Positions 16,857 to 28,385 of a stretch of 64,000 bases of DNA are shown piece by piece. How positions within the stretch are numbered: the first letter of the stretch is position 1; every line of letters begins with the position of its first letter. A model generated the notes under the pieces. That model was not told where the DNA came from and did no database searches. It worked only from the letters and a program-made list of their open reading frames with translations. This DNA comes from Geodermatophilus siccatus (GTDB taxonomy: Bacteria; Actinomycetota; Actinomycetes; Mycobacteriales; Geodermatophilaceae), in the NCBI RefSeq assembly GCF_900103785.1, contig NZ_FNHE01000001.1, positions 396,109 through 460,108 on the forward strand, given 5' to 3'. Both the position numbers and the translations under genes were made by a program.

Positions 16857-17978
16857 TCAGCTGAACCGTGACCCGTGTCTCTCCTCGACGGCGGCGAGCA
16901 GCTGCTTGACCCGCTCGGCGTCGGACACCGGGCAGACCATCGTGACGTCGGCGGTGTGCACCACGACGCTGTCGCGGACGCCGACGAGGGCCACCAGGTG
17001 GTCGGGGTCGTCGCTGAAGACGATGTTGCCGGCGCTGTCGAGGCCGACCACGAGCCCTGCGACGGCGTCCTCCCCCACCCGCTCGAGCGTCTGCGCCAGG
17101 GCTGGCCACGAGCCGACGTCGAGCCAGTCGACGTCGAGGTCGGCGACCAGCACCCGCCCCGGCTCGGTCGCCGCGGGCTCCAGGAGGGCGTAGTCGACGC
17201 TGGTCTTCGGCAGCGCGGGGAAGACCTCGGCCAGGACGGCGTCCCGCTGCGGCCCGGCCGGGACGGCGACCACGCGGGCCAGGCCCTCGGCGGTCGCGGG
17301 CAGGTGCTCGGCCAGCGCCTGCAGCACGGTGGACGCCCGCCAGACGAACGTGCCCGAGTTCCACAGGTACTCCCCCGAGGCCAGGTAGGCCTCGGCGGTG
17401 GCGCGGTCGGGCTTCTCGCGGAACGACGTCACCTCGGCGACGCCGGGGACCCCGGTCGGCGCGCCGCGCTGCACGTACCCGAAGCCGGTGGCCGGTGCGG
17501 TGGGCCGGATGCCCAGGGTCACCAGGGACCGGGGCCGCGCGGTGACGGCGTCGTAGGCGGTGGTCAGGGCCGCGGCGAACCGCTCGACCGGCCGGATGAC
17601 GTGGTCGGCGCTGACCACGGCCAGCTCGGCGTCGGGGTCGACGTCGGCGACGAGGGCCGCGGCCAGGCCGACGGCGTTGGCGGTGTCGCGGGCGACCGGC
17701 TCGAGCACCAGCCGGTCCGGGCGCAGCCGCGGCAGGGCGGCGCGCACCTGCTCGCCGAAGCGGGCCGCGGTGCACACCCAGATCCGGTCGGCCGGCAGCA
17801 CCGTCTCCAGCCGGGCGAAGGCCTCGGCCAGCAGGCTGTGCGGCGGGCCGTCCCCGCTCGCCACGACACCGCCGACGCTGTCGCTGAGGACGTCGAGCAG
17901 CTGCTTGGGCCGCCCGCTGCGCGACAGCGGCCACAGCCGCGTCCCCGAACCGCCGGCCATGACGACCGCGTGCCGCAC
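16857..17978 (-). CDS. manC: Mannose-1-phosphate guanylyltransferase
   Basis: The 373-residue protein starts [20 protein letters not shown], with the [11 protein letters not shown] pyrophosphorylase signature at about 10-20 and RPKQLL immediately after. SADHVIRP and [14 protein letters not shown] follow, as in GDP-mannose pyrophosphorylases. It lacks the C-terminal phosphomannose isomerase domain of bifunctional ManC. It makes GDP-mannose for lipomannan, PIMs and glycoprotein mannosylation. GTG 17978 lies one base after the wbbL stop, so the pair form an operon, the same order as Rv3265c-Rv3264c in M. tuberculosis (there named manB). Confidence 0.93.
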   Translation of the reverse strand: MRHAVVMAGGSGTRLWPLSRSGRPKQLLDVLSDSVGGVVASGDGPPHSLLAEAFARLETVLPADRIWVCTAARFGEQVRAALPRLRPDRLVLEPVARDTANAVGLAAALVADVDPDAELAVVSADHVIRPVERFAAALTTAYDAVTARPRSLVTLGIRPTAPATGFGYVQRGAPTGVPGVAEVTSFREKPDRATAEAYLASGEYLWNSGTFVWRASTVLQALAEHLPATAEGLARVVAVPAGPQRDAVLAEVFPALPKTSVDYALLEPAATEPGRVLVADLDVDWLDVGSWPALAQTLERVGEDAVAGLVVGLDSAGNIVFSDDPDHLVALVGVRDSVVVHTADVTMVCPVSDAERVKQLLAAVEERHGSRFS

Positions 17979-17979
17979 C

Positions 17980-20266
<2,287 letters not shown>

Positions 20267-20271
20267 CCCCC

Positions 20272-22191
20272 ATGACGACCACCGAGGTGTCCCCCGACGT
20301 CGTGGCCGACCTCGCCGCCGAGGACCTGGCCCCCGGCCGGGCGGTCACCCTGCTGCAGCGCGTCCTCATGCCGCGGGTCGCCGACCCGCGCAAGGTGCGC
20401 GCCCTGTACCTCGACGAGGTCCGGTCCGAGAAGGTGCACGTCACCTCCCGGTCGACCGGGCACCTCTCGGCCGGTGACGAGGTCTCCTTCGCCACCTACT
20501 TCAACGCCTTCCCGGCGGGCTACTGGCGGCGCTGGACCTCGCTGACCAGCATCACCCTGCAGCTGCGCGTCTCGGGCACCTGCCGCATCGACGTCTACCG
20601 CACCAAGGGCAACGGCGACGTGCTGCACGCCCTGGGCACCACCGTCGAGGGCACCGGCCGGACGGTCGAGCTGGACCTGGACCTCACCCCCTTCGTCGAG
20701 GGCGGCTGGTACTGGTTCGACGTCACCGCCGACGAGGACACGATCATCGAGGACGCCGGCTGGTACGCCGACCGGGAGCCGCTGCGCCCGGGCCGGCTGG
20801 CCGTGGGCATCTGCACCTTCAACCGCCCGGTCGACTGCGTCGCCGCACTGCAGACCGTCGCCGCGGACCCGGTCCTCGGCGCCGAGCTCGCCGCGGTGGT
20901 CGTGGCCGACCAGGGCAACCTCAAGGTGCGCGACGAGGCCTCGTTCCCCGAGGTGGCCGGCCTGCTCGGCGACCGCCTGCACCTGGTGGAGCAGGGCAAC
21001 CTCGGCGGCAGCGGCGGCTTCGCCCGCGCCATGCACGAGACGCTCACCCGGACCGACGCCACCCACCTGGTGTTCCTCGACGACGACGTCCAGCTCGAGG
21101 CCGACAGCCTGCACCGGGCGCTGACCTTCGCCCGGTTCACCGACGAGCCGACCCTCGTCGGCGGGCAGATGCTGACCCTGCAGGACCGCTCGGTGCTGCA
21201 CACCATGGGCGAGAGCGTCGACCGCCGGCTGATGCGGTACCGCCCGGCGCCGTACGCCGCGGTGGGTCACGACTTCGCGCACTGGTCGCTGCGCGACGCC
21301 CGGCACCTGCACCGCCGGGTCGACGTCGACTACAACGCCTGGTGGATGTGCCTGATCCCCCGCGAGGTGGCCGAGGAGATCGGGCTGCCGCTCCCGCTGT
21401 TCATCAAGTGGGACGACGCCGAGTACGGCCTGCGGGCCGGCGCCGCCGGGTACCGCACGGTCACCCTCCCCGGTGCGGCGATCTGGCACCTGTCCTGGAC
21501 CGACAAGGACGACTCGACCGACTGGCAGGCGTACTTCCACGCGCGCAACCAGCTCGTGATCGCCGCCCTGCATAGCCCGCTCAAGCGCGCCGAGGACATC
21601 GTCAAGGAGAACATCCGGGCCGACATCCGGCACCTGTTCCGCCTCGAGTACTCCGCGGTCGCGCTGCACCTGAAGGCCTACCGCGACTTCCTCGCCGGCC
21701 CGGACAACCTCTTCCCGCAGCTGCCCGGCGTGCTGGCGGAGGTCCGTGCGGAGCGGGCGCGGTACTCCGACGGCCAGGTCATCACCGAGCGGTCGCGCAT
21801 CCCGCTGCCGCGGATGGGCCAGGACGCGACCGAGGGCATGGTGCACCCGCCGGTGGCCAAGCGGGCGATCGCCCGCGCGGCGCTGCAGGCGCTGCGCAAC
21901 AACGTCCGGCCGGTCCAGGACGGCGAGGACCGGCCGCAGGTCGAGCTCCCCGCCCGGGACGCGCAGTGGTTCGTGCTGGCCCAGCTGGACAGCGCCTCGG
22001 TCGCCACCGCGGACGGCCGCGGCGTCACGGTCCGCCGCCGCGACCCGGCGACGTTCTGGCGCCTGGCCCGCGAGTCGGTGCGGCTGAACCTGGAGATCGC
22101 CCGGCGCTTCCCCCGCGCGAAGCAGCAGTACCGCGACTCCTACGCCGACCTGACCTCGGCGCAGAACTGGGAGAAGGTCTTCACCTCGTGA
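20272..22191 (+). CDS. glfT2: Galactofuranosyltransferase GlfT2
   Basis: The 639-residue protein has the GlfT2 layout: an N-terminal beta-sandwich domain (about 30-165), a GT-A domain starting near RLAVGICTFNRPVDCV with LVFLDDDVQLE (DDD motif), ADQGNL, QGNLGGSGGFARAM, WWMCLIPRE, KWDDAEYGLR and the acceptor-side IWHLSW, and a helical C-terminal part. It polymerises galactan by adding alternating beta-1,5 and beta-1,6 galactofuranose. It follows glf in an operon. A second GlfT2-like gene is at 24934-26796. The gene ends before two strong hairpins shared with convergent glfT1. Confidence 0.95.
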   Translation: MTTTEVSPDVVADLAAEDLAPGRAVTLLQRVLMPRVADPRKVRALYLDEVRSEKVHVTSRSTGHLSAGDEVSFATYFNAFPAGYWRRWTSLTSITLQLRVSGTCRIDVYRTKGNGDVLHALGTTVEGTGRTVELDLDLTPFVEGGWYWFDVTADEDTIIEDAGWYADREPLRPGRLAVGICTFNRPVDCVAALQTVAADPVLGAELAAVVVADQGNLKVRDEASFPEVAGLLGDRLHLVEQGNLGGSGGFARAMHETLTRTDATHLVFLDDDVQLEADSLHRALTFARFTDEPTLVGGQMLTLQDRSVLHTMGESVDRRLMRYRPAPYAAVGHDFAHWSLRDARHLHRRVDVDYNAWWMCLIPREVAEEIGLPLPLFIKWDDAEYGLRAGAAGYRTVTLPGAAIWHLSWTDKDDSTDWQAYFHARNQLVIAALHSPLKRAEDIVKENIRADIRHLFRLEYSAVALHLKAYRDFLAGPDNLFPQLPGVLAEVRAERARYSDGQVITERSRIPLPRMGQDATEGMVHPPVAKRAIARAALQALRNNVRPVQDGEDRPQVELPARDAQWFVLAQLDSASVATADGRGVTVRRRDPATFWRLARESVRLNLEIARRFPRAKQQYRDSYADLTSAQNWEKVFTS

Positions 22192-22220
22192 GGACCGCCC
22201 CGTAGCGGGCACCCGTACCC

Positions 22221-22266
22221 CCGGACGGCCCGGGCTCCCTCCTCGGAGGGGGCCCGGGCCGTCCGG
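22221..22266. terminator. Bidirectional hairpin after glfT2 and glfT1 (first)
   Basis: Arms CCGGACGGCCCGGGC (22221-22235) and GCCCGGGCCGTCCGG (22252-22266) are exact complements with a short inner TCCCTCC/GGAGGG stem. It sits between convergent genes and fits an intrinsic terminator for glfT2. Confidence 0.7.
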
Positions 22267-22290
22267 CATCCCGGGCAGGCGCGGGCGCAC

Positions 22291-22339
22291 GACGACGGCG
22301 GGGCACCCACCTCGTGGAGGCGGGTGCCCCGCCGTCGTC
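22291..22339. terminator. Bidirectional hairpin after glfT2 and glfT1 (second)
   Basis: Arms GACGACGGCGGGGCACCC (22291-22308) and GGGTGCCCCGCCGTCGTC (22322-22339) are perfect 18-bp complements around a 13-base loop. It lies nearer the glfT1 stop and could serve that gene from the minus strand. Confidence 0.7.
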
Positions 22340-22353
22340 GGAGGGGGGTGCGC

Positions 22354-23280
22354 TCAGGCGGCGGGGGTGAACCGCTCGCGGCGGCCGGCCCGCACCAGGC
22401 GCAGCCACTCGCGGTACCCGGCCACGTCGCGCCGGGTCACCAGGAAGAACCAGGAGAAGCGGACCAGCTCGAGCGGGAAGAGCCAGCGCATCCCGGGCTG
22501 GCGCATCAGGTACCCGCGGTTGCGGTAGGTGTAGTAGCGCTTCCACTCCGCCTCGGGGTACTGCGCGGACAGCCGCCCGCCGAGGATCGGCTTGAACTCG
22601 TCCCGGCCGTTGGGGTGCAGGTAGGTGGCGTCGAGCGCCGTCCCGAAGGGCAGGCCGGCGCGCACCAGCCGGCGGTGGATCTCGGTCTCGTCGCCGCGGG
22701 CGAACAGCCGCAGGTCCGGCACGCCGGTCTGGGCCAGGGTCGCGGCGGCGAAGAGCGCGCCGTTGAACAGGGAGGCGTAACCGGGCAGGAAGTCCTGACC
22801 GCCGAGGCGGTCGCGCTCACCCTTCCAGCGCAGCCCGGTGCGCACCGGGAACGCGAAGCTGCCGGGTGCGTCGATGTCGGCGACGGCGGGCGAGACCTCG
22901 GCCAGCCCGCGCTCGCGGGCCACCGACAGCAGGGTGGCGAGCACGTGCTCGTCGGCGGGCCGCCCGTCGTCGTCGGCGCACCACACCCAGTCCGCGCCCT
23001 CCGCCAGGGCGGTGAGCATGCCCAGGGCGAAGCCGCCGGCCCCGCCGAGGTTGGCCCGGGAGAGCAGGTAGGTGTGCGGCAGCCCGCTGGCGCGCACGAC
23101 CTCCTCGGCCGGCTGGTCGGGCCCGTTGTCGACGACGACGACGGAGTCGACCGGCCGGGTCTGCACCGCCAGCGCCTTCAGCGCCTGGGCGAGGGACTCC
23201 GGCCGGTGCCGGGTGACGATGACCGCGACGACGCGCTCGTCGTCCGGGCGGGCGGGGGTCCGGGGGGCCGCCTCGGACAC
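22354..23280 (-). CDS. glfT1: Galactofuranosyltransferase GlfT1
   Basis: The 308-residue GT2 enzyme has VVAVIVTRHRPESLAQAL, VVVVDNGPDQP, NLGGAGGFALGML, WVWCADDDGRPADE (DDD), SLFNGALFAAATL and FARGDETEIHRRLVRAG, matching mycobacterial GlfT1 (Rv3782), which adds the first two galactofuranose units to the linker. It lies downstream of the galactan exporter genes wzm-wzt, the same three-gene group as Rv3781-Rv3783. Its GTG start at 23280 abuts the wzt stop. The product is a cytosolic or membrane-attached enzyme. Confidence 0.9.
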   Translation of the reverse strand: MSEAAPRTPARPDDERVVAVIVTRHRPESLAQALKALAVQTRPVDSVVVVDNGPDQPAEEVVRASGLPHTYLLSRANLGGAGGFALGMLTALAEGADWVWCADDDGRPADEHVLATLLSVARERGLAEVSPAVADIDAPGSFAFPVRTGLRWKGERDRLGGQDFLPGYASLFNGALFAAATLAQTGVPDLRLFARGDETEIHRRLVRAGLPFGTALDATYLHPNGRDEFKPILGGRLSAQYPEAEWKRYYTYRNRGYLMRQPGMRWLFPLELVRFSWFFLVTRRDVAGYREWLRLVRAGRRERFTPAA

Positions 23281-24042
23281 TCAGCCCCCCGAGGCCGCGT
23301 GCTCGCGGCCCTTGTACGCGTCGAGGACCTCCTCGAGCGGCCCCTGCTGCTTGATGGTGCCGTGCTCCATCCAGAGCGCCGAGGTGCACAGCTGCTTGAG
23401 CAGGTCGTTGGAGTGCGAGGCGAAGACCAGCAGGCCGGCGCGGTCCACGAGGTCCTTCAGCCGCCCCTTCGCGCGCTCGAGGAACGCCGCGTCGACCGCG
23501 CCGATGCCCTCGTCGAGCAGCAGGATCTCGGGGTCGATGCTGGTGACGACGCCCAGCGCCAGCCGCACCCGCATGCCGGTCGAGTAGGTGCGCAACGGCA
23601 TCTGCAGGAAGTTGCCGAGCTCGGTGAACTCGGCGATGTCGTCGACCCGCGCCTCCATCTGCTTGCGGCTCATCCCGAGGAACAGGCCGCGCACGATGAT
23701 GTTCTCCAGGCCGGAGATCTCCGGGTCCATGCCCACGCCGAGGTCGAAGACCGGCGCGACCCGCCCGTTGACCAGCGCCTGGCCGCGGGTCGGCTCGTAG
23801 ATGCCCGACAGCAGCCGCAGCAGGGTGGACTTGCCGGCGCCGTTGTGGCCGACCAGCGCCAGCCGGTCGCCCTCGGAGACGTGCAGGTCGATGTTGCGCA
23901 GCGCCTCGATGACGACGACCTTGCGCTCGTTGGCCGCGACGTTGCCGCCCACCACACCGAGGACGGTGTGCTTCAGCGACCGCGACTTGGCGTCGAAGAT
24001 CGGGAAGTCCACGCTCGCGTCGCGGACGTCGATGCTCACCAC
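23281..24042 (-). CDS. wzt: ABC transporter ATPase for galactan lipid export (Wzt/Rv3781-like)
   Basis: The 253-residue ATPase has Walker A GHNGAGKST, a degenerate signature YSTGMRVRLAL instead of LSGGQ (typical of Wzt/TagH-type exporters), Walker B ILLLDEGIG, and the H-loop ASHSNDLL. An N-terminal segment DASVDFPIFDAKSRSLK is characteristic of the polysaccharide-export subfamily. There is no C-terminal carbohydrate-binding domain, so export is probably not coupled to chain-end recognition. It lies between wzm and glfT1. Confidence 0.92.
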   Translation of the reverse strand: MVSIDVRDASVDFPIFDAKSRSLKHTVLGVVGGNVAANERKVVVIEALRNIDLHVSEGDRLALVGHNGAGKSTLLRLLSGIYEPTRGQALVNGRVAPVFDLGVGMDPEISGLENIIVRGLFLGMSRKQMEARVDDIAEFTELGNFLQMPLRTYSTGMRVRLALGVVTSIDPEILLLDEGIGAVDAAFLERAKGRLKDLVDRAGLLVFASHSNDLLKQLCTSALWMEHGTIKQQGPLEEVLDAYKGREHAASGG

Positions 24043-24055
24043 GGTGGCGTCCTCC

Positions 24056-24925
24056 TCAGACCCAGTACGCCACGCGGCCGCGGTAGCGGCGCATGACCAG
24101 CAACGTCAGGGCCCAGCCGACCACCGCGATGCCGATGACGATGAACCAGGTGTGCCACTCCTGGTCCTGGCCCAGCATCGGCCGGCGGATGAGCTCCACG
24201 AAGTGGAACAGCGGGTTGATCTCGACCCACCGTGCTCGCTCGGCGACGGCCGGGTTGTCCAGCAGGACGTCGTACATCCAGACGATCGGCGTCAGGAAGA
24301 ACAGCAGCTGGACGACGCTCTGGGTCACCGGCGGCAGGTCGCGGAACCGGGTGCTGATGATGCCGATGAGCAGCGCCACCCACATGCCGTTGACGACGAG
24401 CAGGCCGAACGCCAGGAAGACCGAGAGGTCGGTCCACCGCAACGGCTGCGGGAAGACGACCAGCATGACGGCGTAGACGATCAGGTTGTGGGCGAAGAAC
24501 AGCGTCTGGCGCCACACCAGCCGGTACACGTGGATGCTGATCGGCGCCGGCAGGTGGGTGATCAGCCCCGAGTTGGCGACGAACACCTCCGAGCCCTCGC
24601 TGATGCACCCGGAGATGAAGCCCCACACGATCATCCCGACGAGGACGTGCGGCAGCAGCTCCGCCAGCTCGAGGCCGAACAGCGCGGAGTACAGGATGCC
24701 GAGCGCGATGGCGGTGACCGCCATGCTGATCGTGATCCAGATCGGGCCGAGGACCGAGCGCCGGTAGCGCTGGCGGATGTCCTGCCAGCCCAGCTGCAGC
24801 CACAGCTCCCGCTGCTCCCAGCCGCGGCGGAGGTCGCGGAAGGCGGAGCGGAAGTCGCGACCGGGGGGCCGCACGTGCGGCGGGAGGTCGGGCGCGGTGG
24901 CCGTGGTGGTGCTGCTCGTCGACAT
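24056..24925 (-). CDS. wzm: ABC-2 permease for galactan lipid export (Wzm/Rv3783-like)
   Basis: The 289-residue protein has an N-terminal cytosolic part with ELWLQLGWQDIRQRYRRSVLGPIW, the conserved entry to the first helix of polysaccharide ABC-2 permeases, and about six membrane helices. FFLTPIVWMYDVLL and NPLFHFVELIRRPM are also conserved. It forms the channel with the Wzt ATPase for moving lipid-linked galactan across the membrane. ATG 24925 fits this core; a longer frame extends into the next gene. Eight bases separate it from the upstream glfT2-like gene. Confidence 0.92.
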   Translation of the reverse strand: MSTSSTTTATAPDLPPHVRPPGRDFRSAFRDLRRGWEQRELWLQLGWQDIRQRYRRSVLGPIWITISMAVTAIALGILYSALFGLELAELLPHVLVGMIVWGFISGCISEGSEVFVANSGLITHLPAPISIHVYRLVWRQTLFFAHNLIVYAVMLVVFPQPLRWTDLSVFLAFGLLVVNGMWVALLIGIISTRFRDLPPVTQSVVQLLFFLTPIVWMYDVLLDNPAVAERARWVEINPLFHFVELIRRPMLGQDQEWHTWFIVIGIAVVGWALTLLVMRRYRGRVAYWV

Positions 24926-24933
24926 GCCGGGGC

Positions 24934-26796
24934 CTACTCGGCCTCGGCGCCGAAGAGGCGCCGCCAGTTCTCGCGGCTGGTCAGCTGCGGCAGCGCGTCG
25001 CGGTACTGCTGCGCGGCCGCCGGGCCACGCCGCGCCAGCCGGTAGCAGGCCGCGGCGCTCTCGCGCAGCAGCGCGACGGCCCGGTCGCGGTCGAGGTCGC
25101 GGACCCGCACCCCCTCCTGGGAGGCGTCGGTGACGATGGCGCGGCGGTACCGGGAGACGTGCCACCACTGGGCGTCGTCCGCGGTGATGGCGACCGAGCC
25201 GGCGGTGCGGCCGGTCAGCTGCCACAGCAGGCGCTTGGCCAGCACCGCGCGGAACTGCGACGGGTCGGGCAGCGCGCGCTCGATGGTCTCGCCGCGCAGC
25301 GGGACGCCGGGGATCGCGGCGGCGTCGTGCCGCACCGTCTCCGGGTACGCCTTGCGCAGCTCGCGGACCTCACCGAGGACCCGCTGCCCGCCGTCGGCCA
25401 GGACCTCCGGGCCGGCGAGGAAGTCCTCGATGCCCTTGACCACGGTCGCGGCCAGCCCGTACTGCAGCCCGGCGACGTAGGCCACCAGGCGCCCGAACAG
25501 CGTGACCGCGATGGCCCGGCTGTCGAACTCCGTGTGCAGGGCCGAGGTGATCAGGCTGTTGCGGATGCTGAAGTACCGCGACCAGTCGTCCTGGTCCTTC
25601 CAGGTGAAGTCGGCGTGCCAGACGCCGGCCCCGGGGAGGGTGACGGTGGTGAAGCCGTTCTCGCGGGCGCGGTAGCCGTACTCGATGTCGTCCCACTGGA
25701 AGAAGACCGGCAGCGGGTAGCCGGTCGCCGAGACGATCTCCGACGGCAGCAGCGCGCTCCACCAGGCGTTGTAGTCGGCGTCGACCCGCAGCTCCTGGTT
25801 CTCCTCGGTCAGGTCGGCGTTCCACAGCGCGCCGGGCACGACCTTGCCGGCCTGCAGCTTGACCAGGTCGGCGAACTCCGCGCCGGTGTGCAGCCGCTTC
25901 GGGTGCAGCGCGTACAGCATCTGCGCGCCGACGATCACCGGCTCGCGCGCCGAGTTGGCGAACGCGGTCATCCGGATGATCGACTCGGGCTCGAGGACGA
26001 TGTCGTCGTCCATGAACAGCACGTTCGCGTGGTGCTCGGACTCGACCTCGGTGATCTCGTACATGCCGCGGGTGAACCCGCCGGCGCCGCCGAGGTTGGC
26101 CTGGGTGATGTAGCGCAGCCGGCCGGCGAGGGCGGCGGAGACCTGCTCGAAGTCCGGGTGGGCGGAGACCCGCTTGTCGCCCTGGTCGACGACGTAGACG
26201 GTGTCGAGCGCGTCGAGCGCCGGGAGGTCGGCGGCCAGCGTCTGCAGGGTCTTCACGCAGTCCGCGGGGCGGTTGTGCGTGCAGATGACCACGGCGGTGT
26301 TCCGCGGCCGGGGCGGGTGCGGGATCGTCCAGCGCCCCGAGGACACGCGGAGCTCCCCGTCGCCGCTGGAGAAGTCCGCCCACACGGCGCCGCCGTCGAC
26401 GAACCGGTCGAGCGCGACGGTCAGCGAGACCCGGTCCTCCCCCGACACCGTGGTCCCGGTCAGGAACCGCTCCTCCCCGGTGGGGTCGCTGGCGTACAGC
26501 TCGACCCGGCCCTCCCCCGAGGTCTCGGCCTGGAAGGTCATCTCCCGCACGGCGGTCCAGCGCTGCCAGTAGGAGGCGGGGACGCGGCCGGAGTAGGTGT
26601 TGGTCGTCAGCACCGAGTGCGGCGCGAGCCGGAACGAGGTGCGCTCCAGGTCCACGTGACCGCGGAGGCGCTTGGCGTACAGCTCGACCGGCAGACCCGG
26701 CGCGGGCGGCAGCGTCAGGAGGCGCTGCGCCAGCCCGGCGACGCCGGGCGTCGACTCGGTCTCGGCGACGGGCGGCTCGGCGGAGGTGGTGGTCAT
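24934..26796 (-). CDS. Second GlfT2-like galactofuranosyltransferase
   Basis: The 620-residue protein has the GlfT2 layout: an N-terminal beta domain with SYWQRWTAVREMTF, a GT-A domain with VVICTHNRPADCVKTLQ, VYVVDQGDK, ANLGGAGGFTRGMYE, VLFMDDDIVLE (DDD), ADYNAWWSALLPSE, FFQWDDIEYGYRA and VWHADFTWK, and a helical C-terminus. The catalytic-type residues are intact, so it is probably an active second galactan polymerase or one with altered linkage or acceptor use. It starts the leftward operon glfT2-like, wzm, wzt, glfT1. Whether both GlfT2 copies are used is not known. A weak GAGGAC ribosome site precedes ATG 26796. Confidence 0.9.
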   Translation of the reverse strand: MTTTSAEPPVAETESTPGVAGLAQRLLTLPPAPGLPVELYAKRLRGHVDLERTSFRLAPHSVLTTNTYSGRVPASYWQRWTAVREMTFQAETSGEGRVELYASDPTGEERFLTGTTVSGEDRVSLTVALDRFVDGGAVWADFSSGDGELRVSSGRWTIPHPPRPRNTAVVICTHNRPADCVKTLQTLAADLPALDALDTVYVVDQGDKRVSAHPDFEQVSAALAGRLRYITQANLGGAGGFTRGMYEITEVESEHHANVLFMDDDIVLEPESIIRMTAFANSAREPVIVGAQMLYALHPKRLHTGAEFADLVKLQAGKVVPGALWNADLTEENQELRVDADYNAWWSALLPSEIVSATGYPLPVFFQWDDIEYGYRARENGFTTVTLPGAGVWHADFTWKDQDDWSRYFSIRNSLITSALHTEFDSRAIAVTLFGRLVAYVAGLQYGLAATVVKGIEDFLAGPEVLADGGQRVLGEVRELRKAYPETVRHDAAAIPGVPLRGETIERALPDPSQFRAVLAKRLLWQLTGRTAGSVAITADDAQWWHVSRYRRAIVTDASQEGVRVRDLDRDRAVALLRESAAACYRLARRGPAAAQQYRDALPQLTSRENWRRLFGAEAE

Positions 26797-27037
26797 AGGC
26801 TTGTGCAGTCCTCAGGACGACGGCATGACGGGTCCAGGTCGCGCGGCGGTCGACCGGGCGTGGACCACCCACCGGTCACGGCAGCGACACGCGTCCCCCG
26901 ACCGGTTTCGATGACCGCAGCATAGCCGCGTCGTCCCCCGGCGGCCCGAGGCCCGGCGGAACGGGACCCCATCCGTCACATCACCCTCAGGAGGGCCGGA
27001 CCACCCCGGCGGAACCCGTCCGTCCCACCCTGCTTGC

Positions 27038-27043
27038 TACCGT
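27038..27043 (+). promoter_or_regulatory. Leaderless -10 element for the GT29-like gene (TACCGT)
   Basis: TACCGT lies seven bases before ATG 27051 and no ribosome site is seen. The gene is divergent from the glfT2-like gene across a 254-bp region, which also has GTCACA at 26975. Confidence 0.55.
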
Positions 27044-27050
27044 CGCGCCG

Positions 27051-27737
27051 ATGGCAGTCGCAGATCCCGAGGTCGGGGCGCCGACCCCCGTGCGGAACGG
27101 ACTGGAGGTCGTCGCCGGACTGGTCGACGCCTACGCCGGGCGCACCCCCGTGGAGTCGGTCGCCGTCGTCGGCAACGCCCCCGTGCCCGCCGATCCCGAG
27201 CGGGCCGCGGCGATCGACGCGGCCGACCTGGTGGTCCGCGTGAACGGCTTCGCCCTCGACGGTCCGCAGCACCCCCGGGGGCTGGGCACGCGCGCCGACG
27301 TCGTCGTCACCCAGTGGGCCCTTGAGGCCACGCCGTGGGTCTTCGCCGACTACCGGTCCCGGCTCTACCTCTACAACGAGCCCGGGATGATGTACGCCGA
27401 CGTCGAGCGGCTGCCCGCCTGGTGGCCCCCGGACCTCGGCCTGGTGCCGATCCCCAACCGCGAGGTCAACCAGCCGCTGTCCCGCGCGCTCGGCTTCGAC
27501 CCGGCCCAGCCGCGGTGGGCGACGACGGGCACGGTCGCGGCCTGGCTGGTGCGCCGGCTCTACCCGGAGGCGCGGCTGCTGCTCGCCGGGTTCTCCTTCA
27601 TCTGGACCCCGGTGCAGTCGACCTGGGACCACGCCTACGGCGGGGCCTCGGTCCTGACCGGGGACCACGAGCTCATCGCGGAGGCCACCATGCTGCGCAG
27701 CTGGATCGAGGACGGCAGCGCGGAGTACCTCCGGTGA
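27051..27737 (+). CDS. GT29-like (sialyltransferase family) glycosyltransferase
   Basis: The 228-residue protein has the sequence pattern of GT29 enzymes. SVAVVGNAP... with DLVVRVNGFALDG and GLGTRADVVVTQ fits sialylmotif L. ATTGTVAAWLVRRLYPEARL with LLLAGFSF fits sialylmotif S. DHELIAE gives the HX4E of motif VS, where the catalytic His lies. It is shorter than animal sialyltransferases and has no signal or membrane helix, so it would act in the cytosol. NeuC, NeuB and NeuA in the same window could supply a CMP-nonulosonate donor, but the acceptor is unknown. GTGA overlap couples it to the next gene. Homology rests on motif reading only. Confidence 0.7.
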   Translation: MAVADPEVGAPTPVRNGLEVVAGLVDAYAGRTPVESVAVVGNAPVPADPERAAAIDAADLVVRVNGFALDGPQHPRGLGTRADVVVTQWALEATPWVFADYRSRLYLYNEPGMMYADVERLPAWWPPDLGLVPIPNREVNQPLSRALGFDPAQPRWATTGTVAAWLVRRLYPEARLLLAGFSFIWTPVQSTWDHAYGGASVLTGDHELIAEATMLRSWIEDGSAEYLR

Positions 27738-28315
27738 GCGGCCCCCTGCGCCGGCTCGCGGTCGCGGCCCGGGTGAACCCGGTGTGGGCGCGCGTGCAGC
27801 GCAAGCTCGACGCCGTCGTCGCCGTCCGCACCGAGCCGGCCCTGCAGGGCGTGCGCGAGCGCGTGGAGCACGTCGACGCCGGCCTGCGTGCGGAGCTGCG
27901 GGCCGAGCTGCAGGCCGCCCTCGACGGGCTGCGCCGCACCGTCGACGAGCGCTGCGACGCCCTCGCCGGTGACGTCCGGCGTCTCGAGGACGAGGTGCGC
28001 CGGGTGTCCGGCGAACTGGCCGAGCTGCGCGAGCAGCACGGCCGGGTCTCCTTCGACGTCGACCGGCTGGGGCCGCACGTGGCCGCCCTCGAGGTCCGGA
28101 TCGCCGACCGGGAGCGCGCGGAGGGGCCGGTCGAGGTCGGCTCCCCGGAGGACGTCCCGGAGGCGCGCCGCCTGCTCGACGAGGTGGTCCGCGAGCACGA
28201 GCGGATCCGGGTGCGGTTGAGCGGCATCGCGCTCTACGAGGAGCGGCTGCGCAAGCTGGAGGCCGCCCGCTGGCCCGGCGCCGCCACCGGCTCCGACGGC
28301 GCCGGCACCGCCTGA
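27734..28315 (+). CDS. Coiled-coil protein, unknown function
   Basis: The 193-residue protein is mostly charged heptad-type sequence from about residue 25 to 125 (ALQGVRERVEHVDAGLRAEL, RRLEDEVRRVSGELAELREQ) and again at the C-terminus (LYEERLRKLEAARW), so it is probably a helical coiled coil. No enzyme motif or membrane segment is seen. GTG 27734 overlaps the stop of the GT29-like gene (GTGA), which points to a shared job, perhaps positioning or oligomerising the transferase. I do not recognise the family. Confidence 0.75.
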   Translation: MSGPLRRLAVAARVNPVWARVQRKLDAVVAVRTEPALQGVRERVEHVDAGLRAELRAELQAALDGLRRTVDERCDALAGDVRRLEDEVRRVSGELAELREQHGRVSFDVDRLGPHVAALEVRIADRERAEGPVEVGSPEDVPEARRLLDEVVREHERIRVRLSGIALYEERLRKLEAARWPGAATGSDGAGTA

Positions 28316-28327
28316 CCGACCGCGCAC

Positions 28328-28377
28328 ACGACCGCGGCCGCCGGTCCCCTCGGGAGGGGGCCGGCGGCCGCGGTCGT
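28328..28377. terminator. Bidirectional hairpin between coiled-coil gene and LGFP gene
   Basis: Arms ACGACCGCGGCCGCCGG (28328-28344) and CCGGCGGCCGCGGTCGT (28361-28377) are exact 17-bp complements enclosing a smaller TCCCCTC/GAGGGGG stem. It sits between two convergent stops. Confidence 0.75.
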
Positions 28378-28385
28378 CGTACCGG

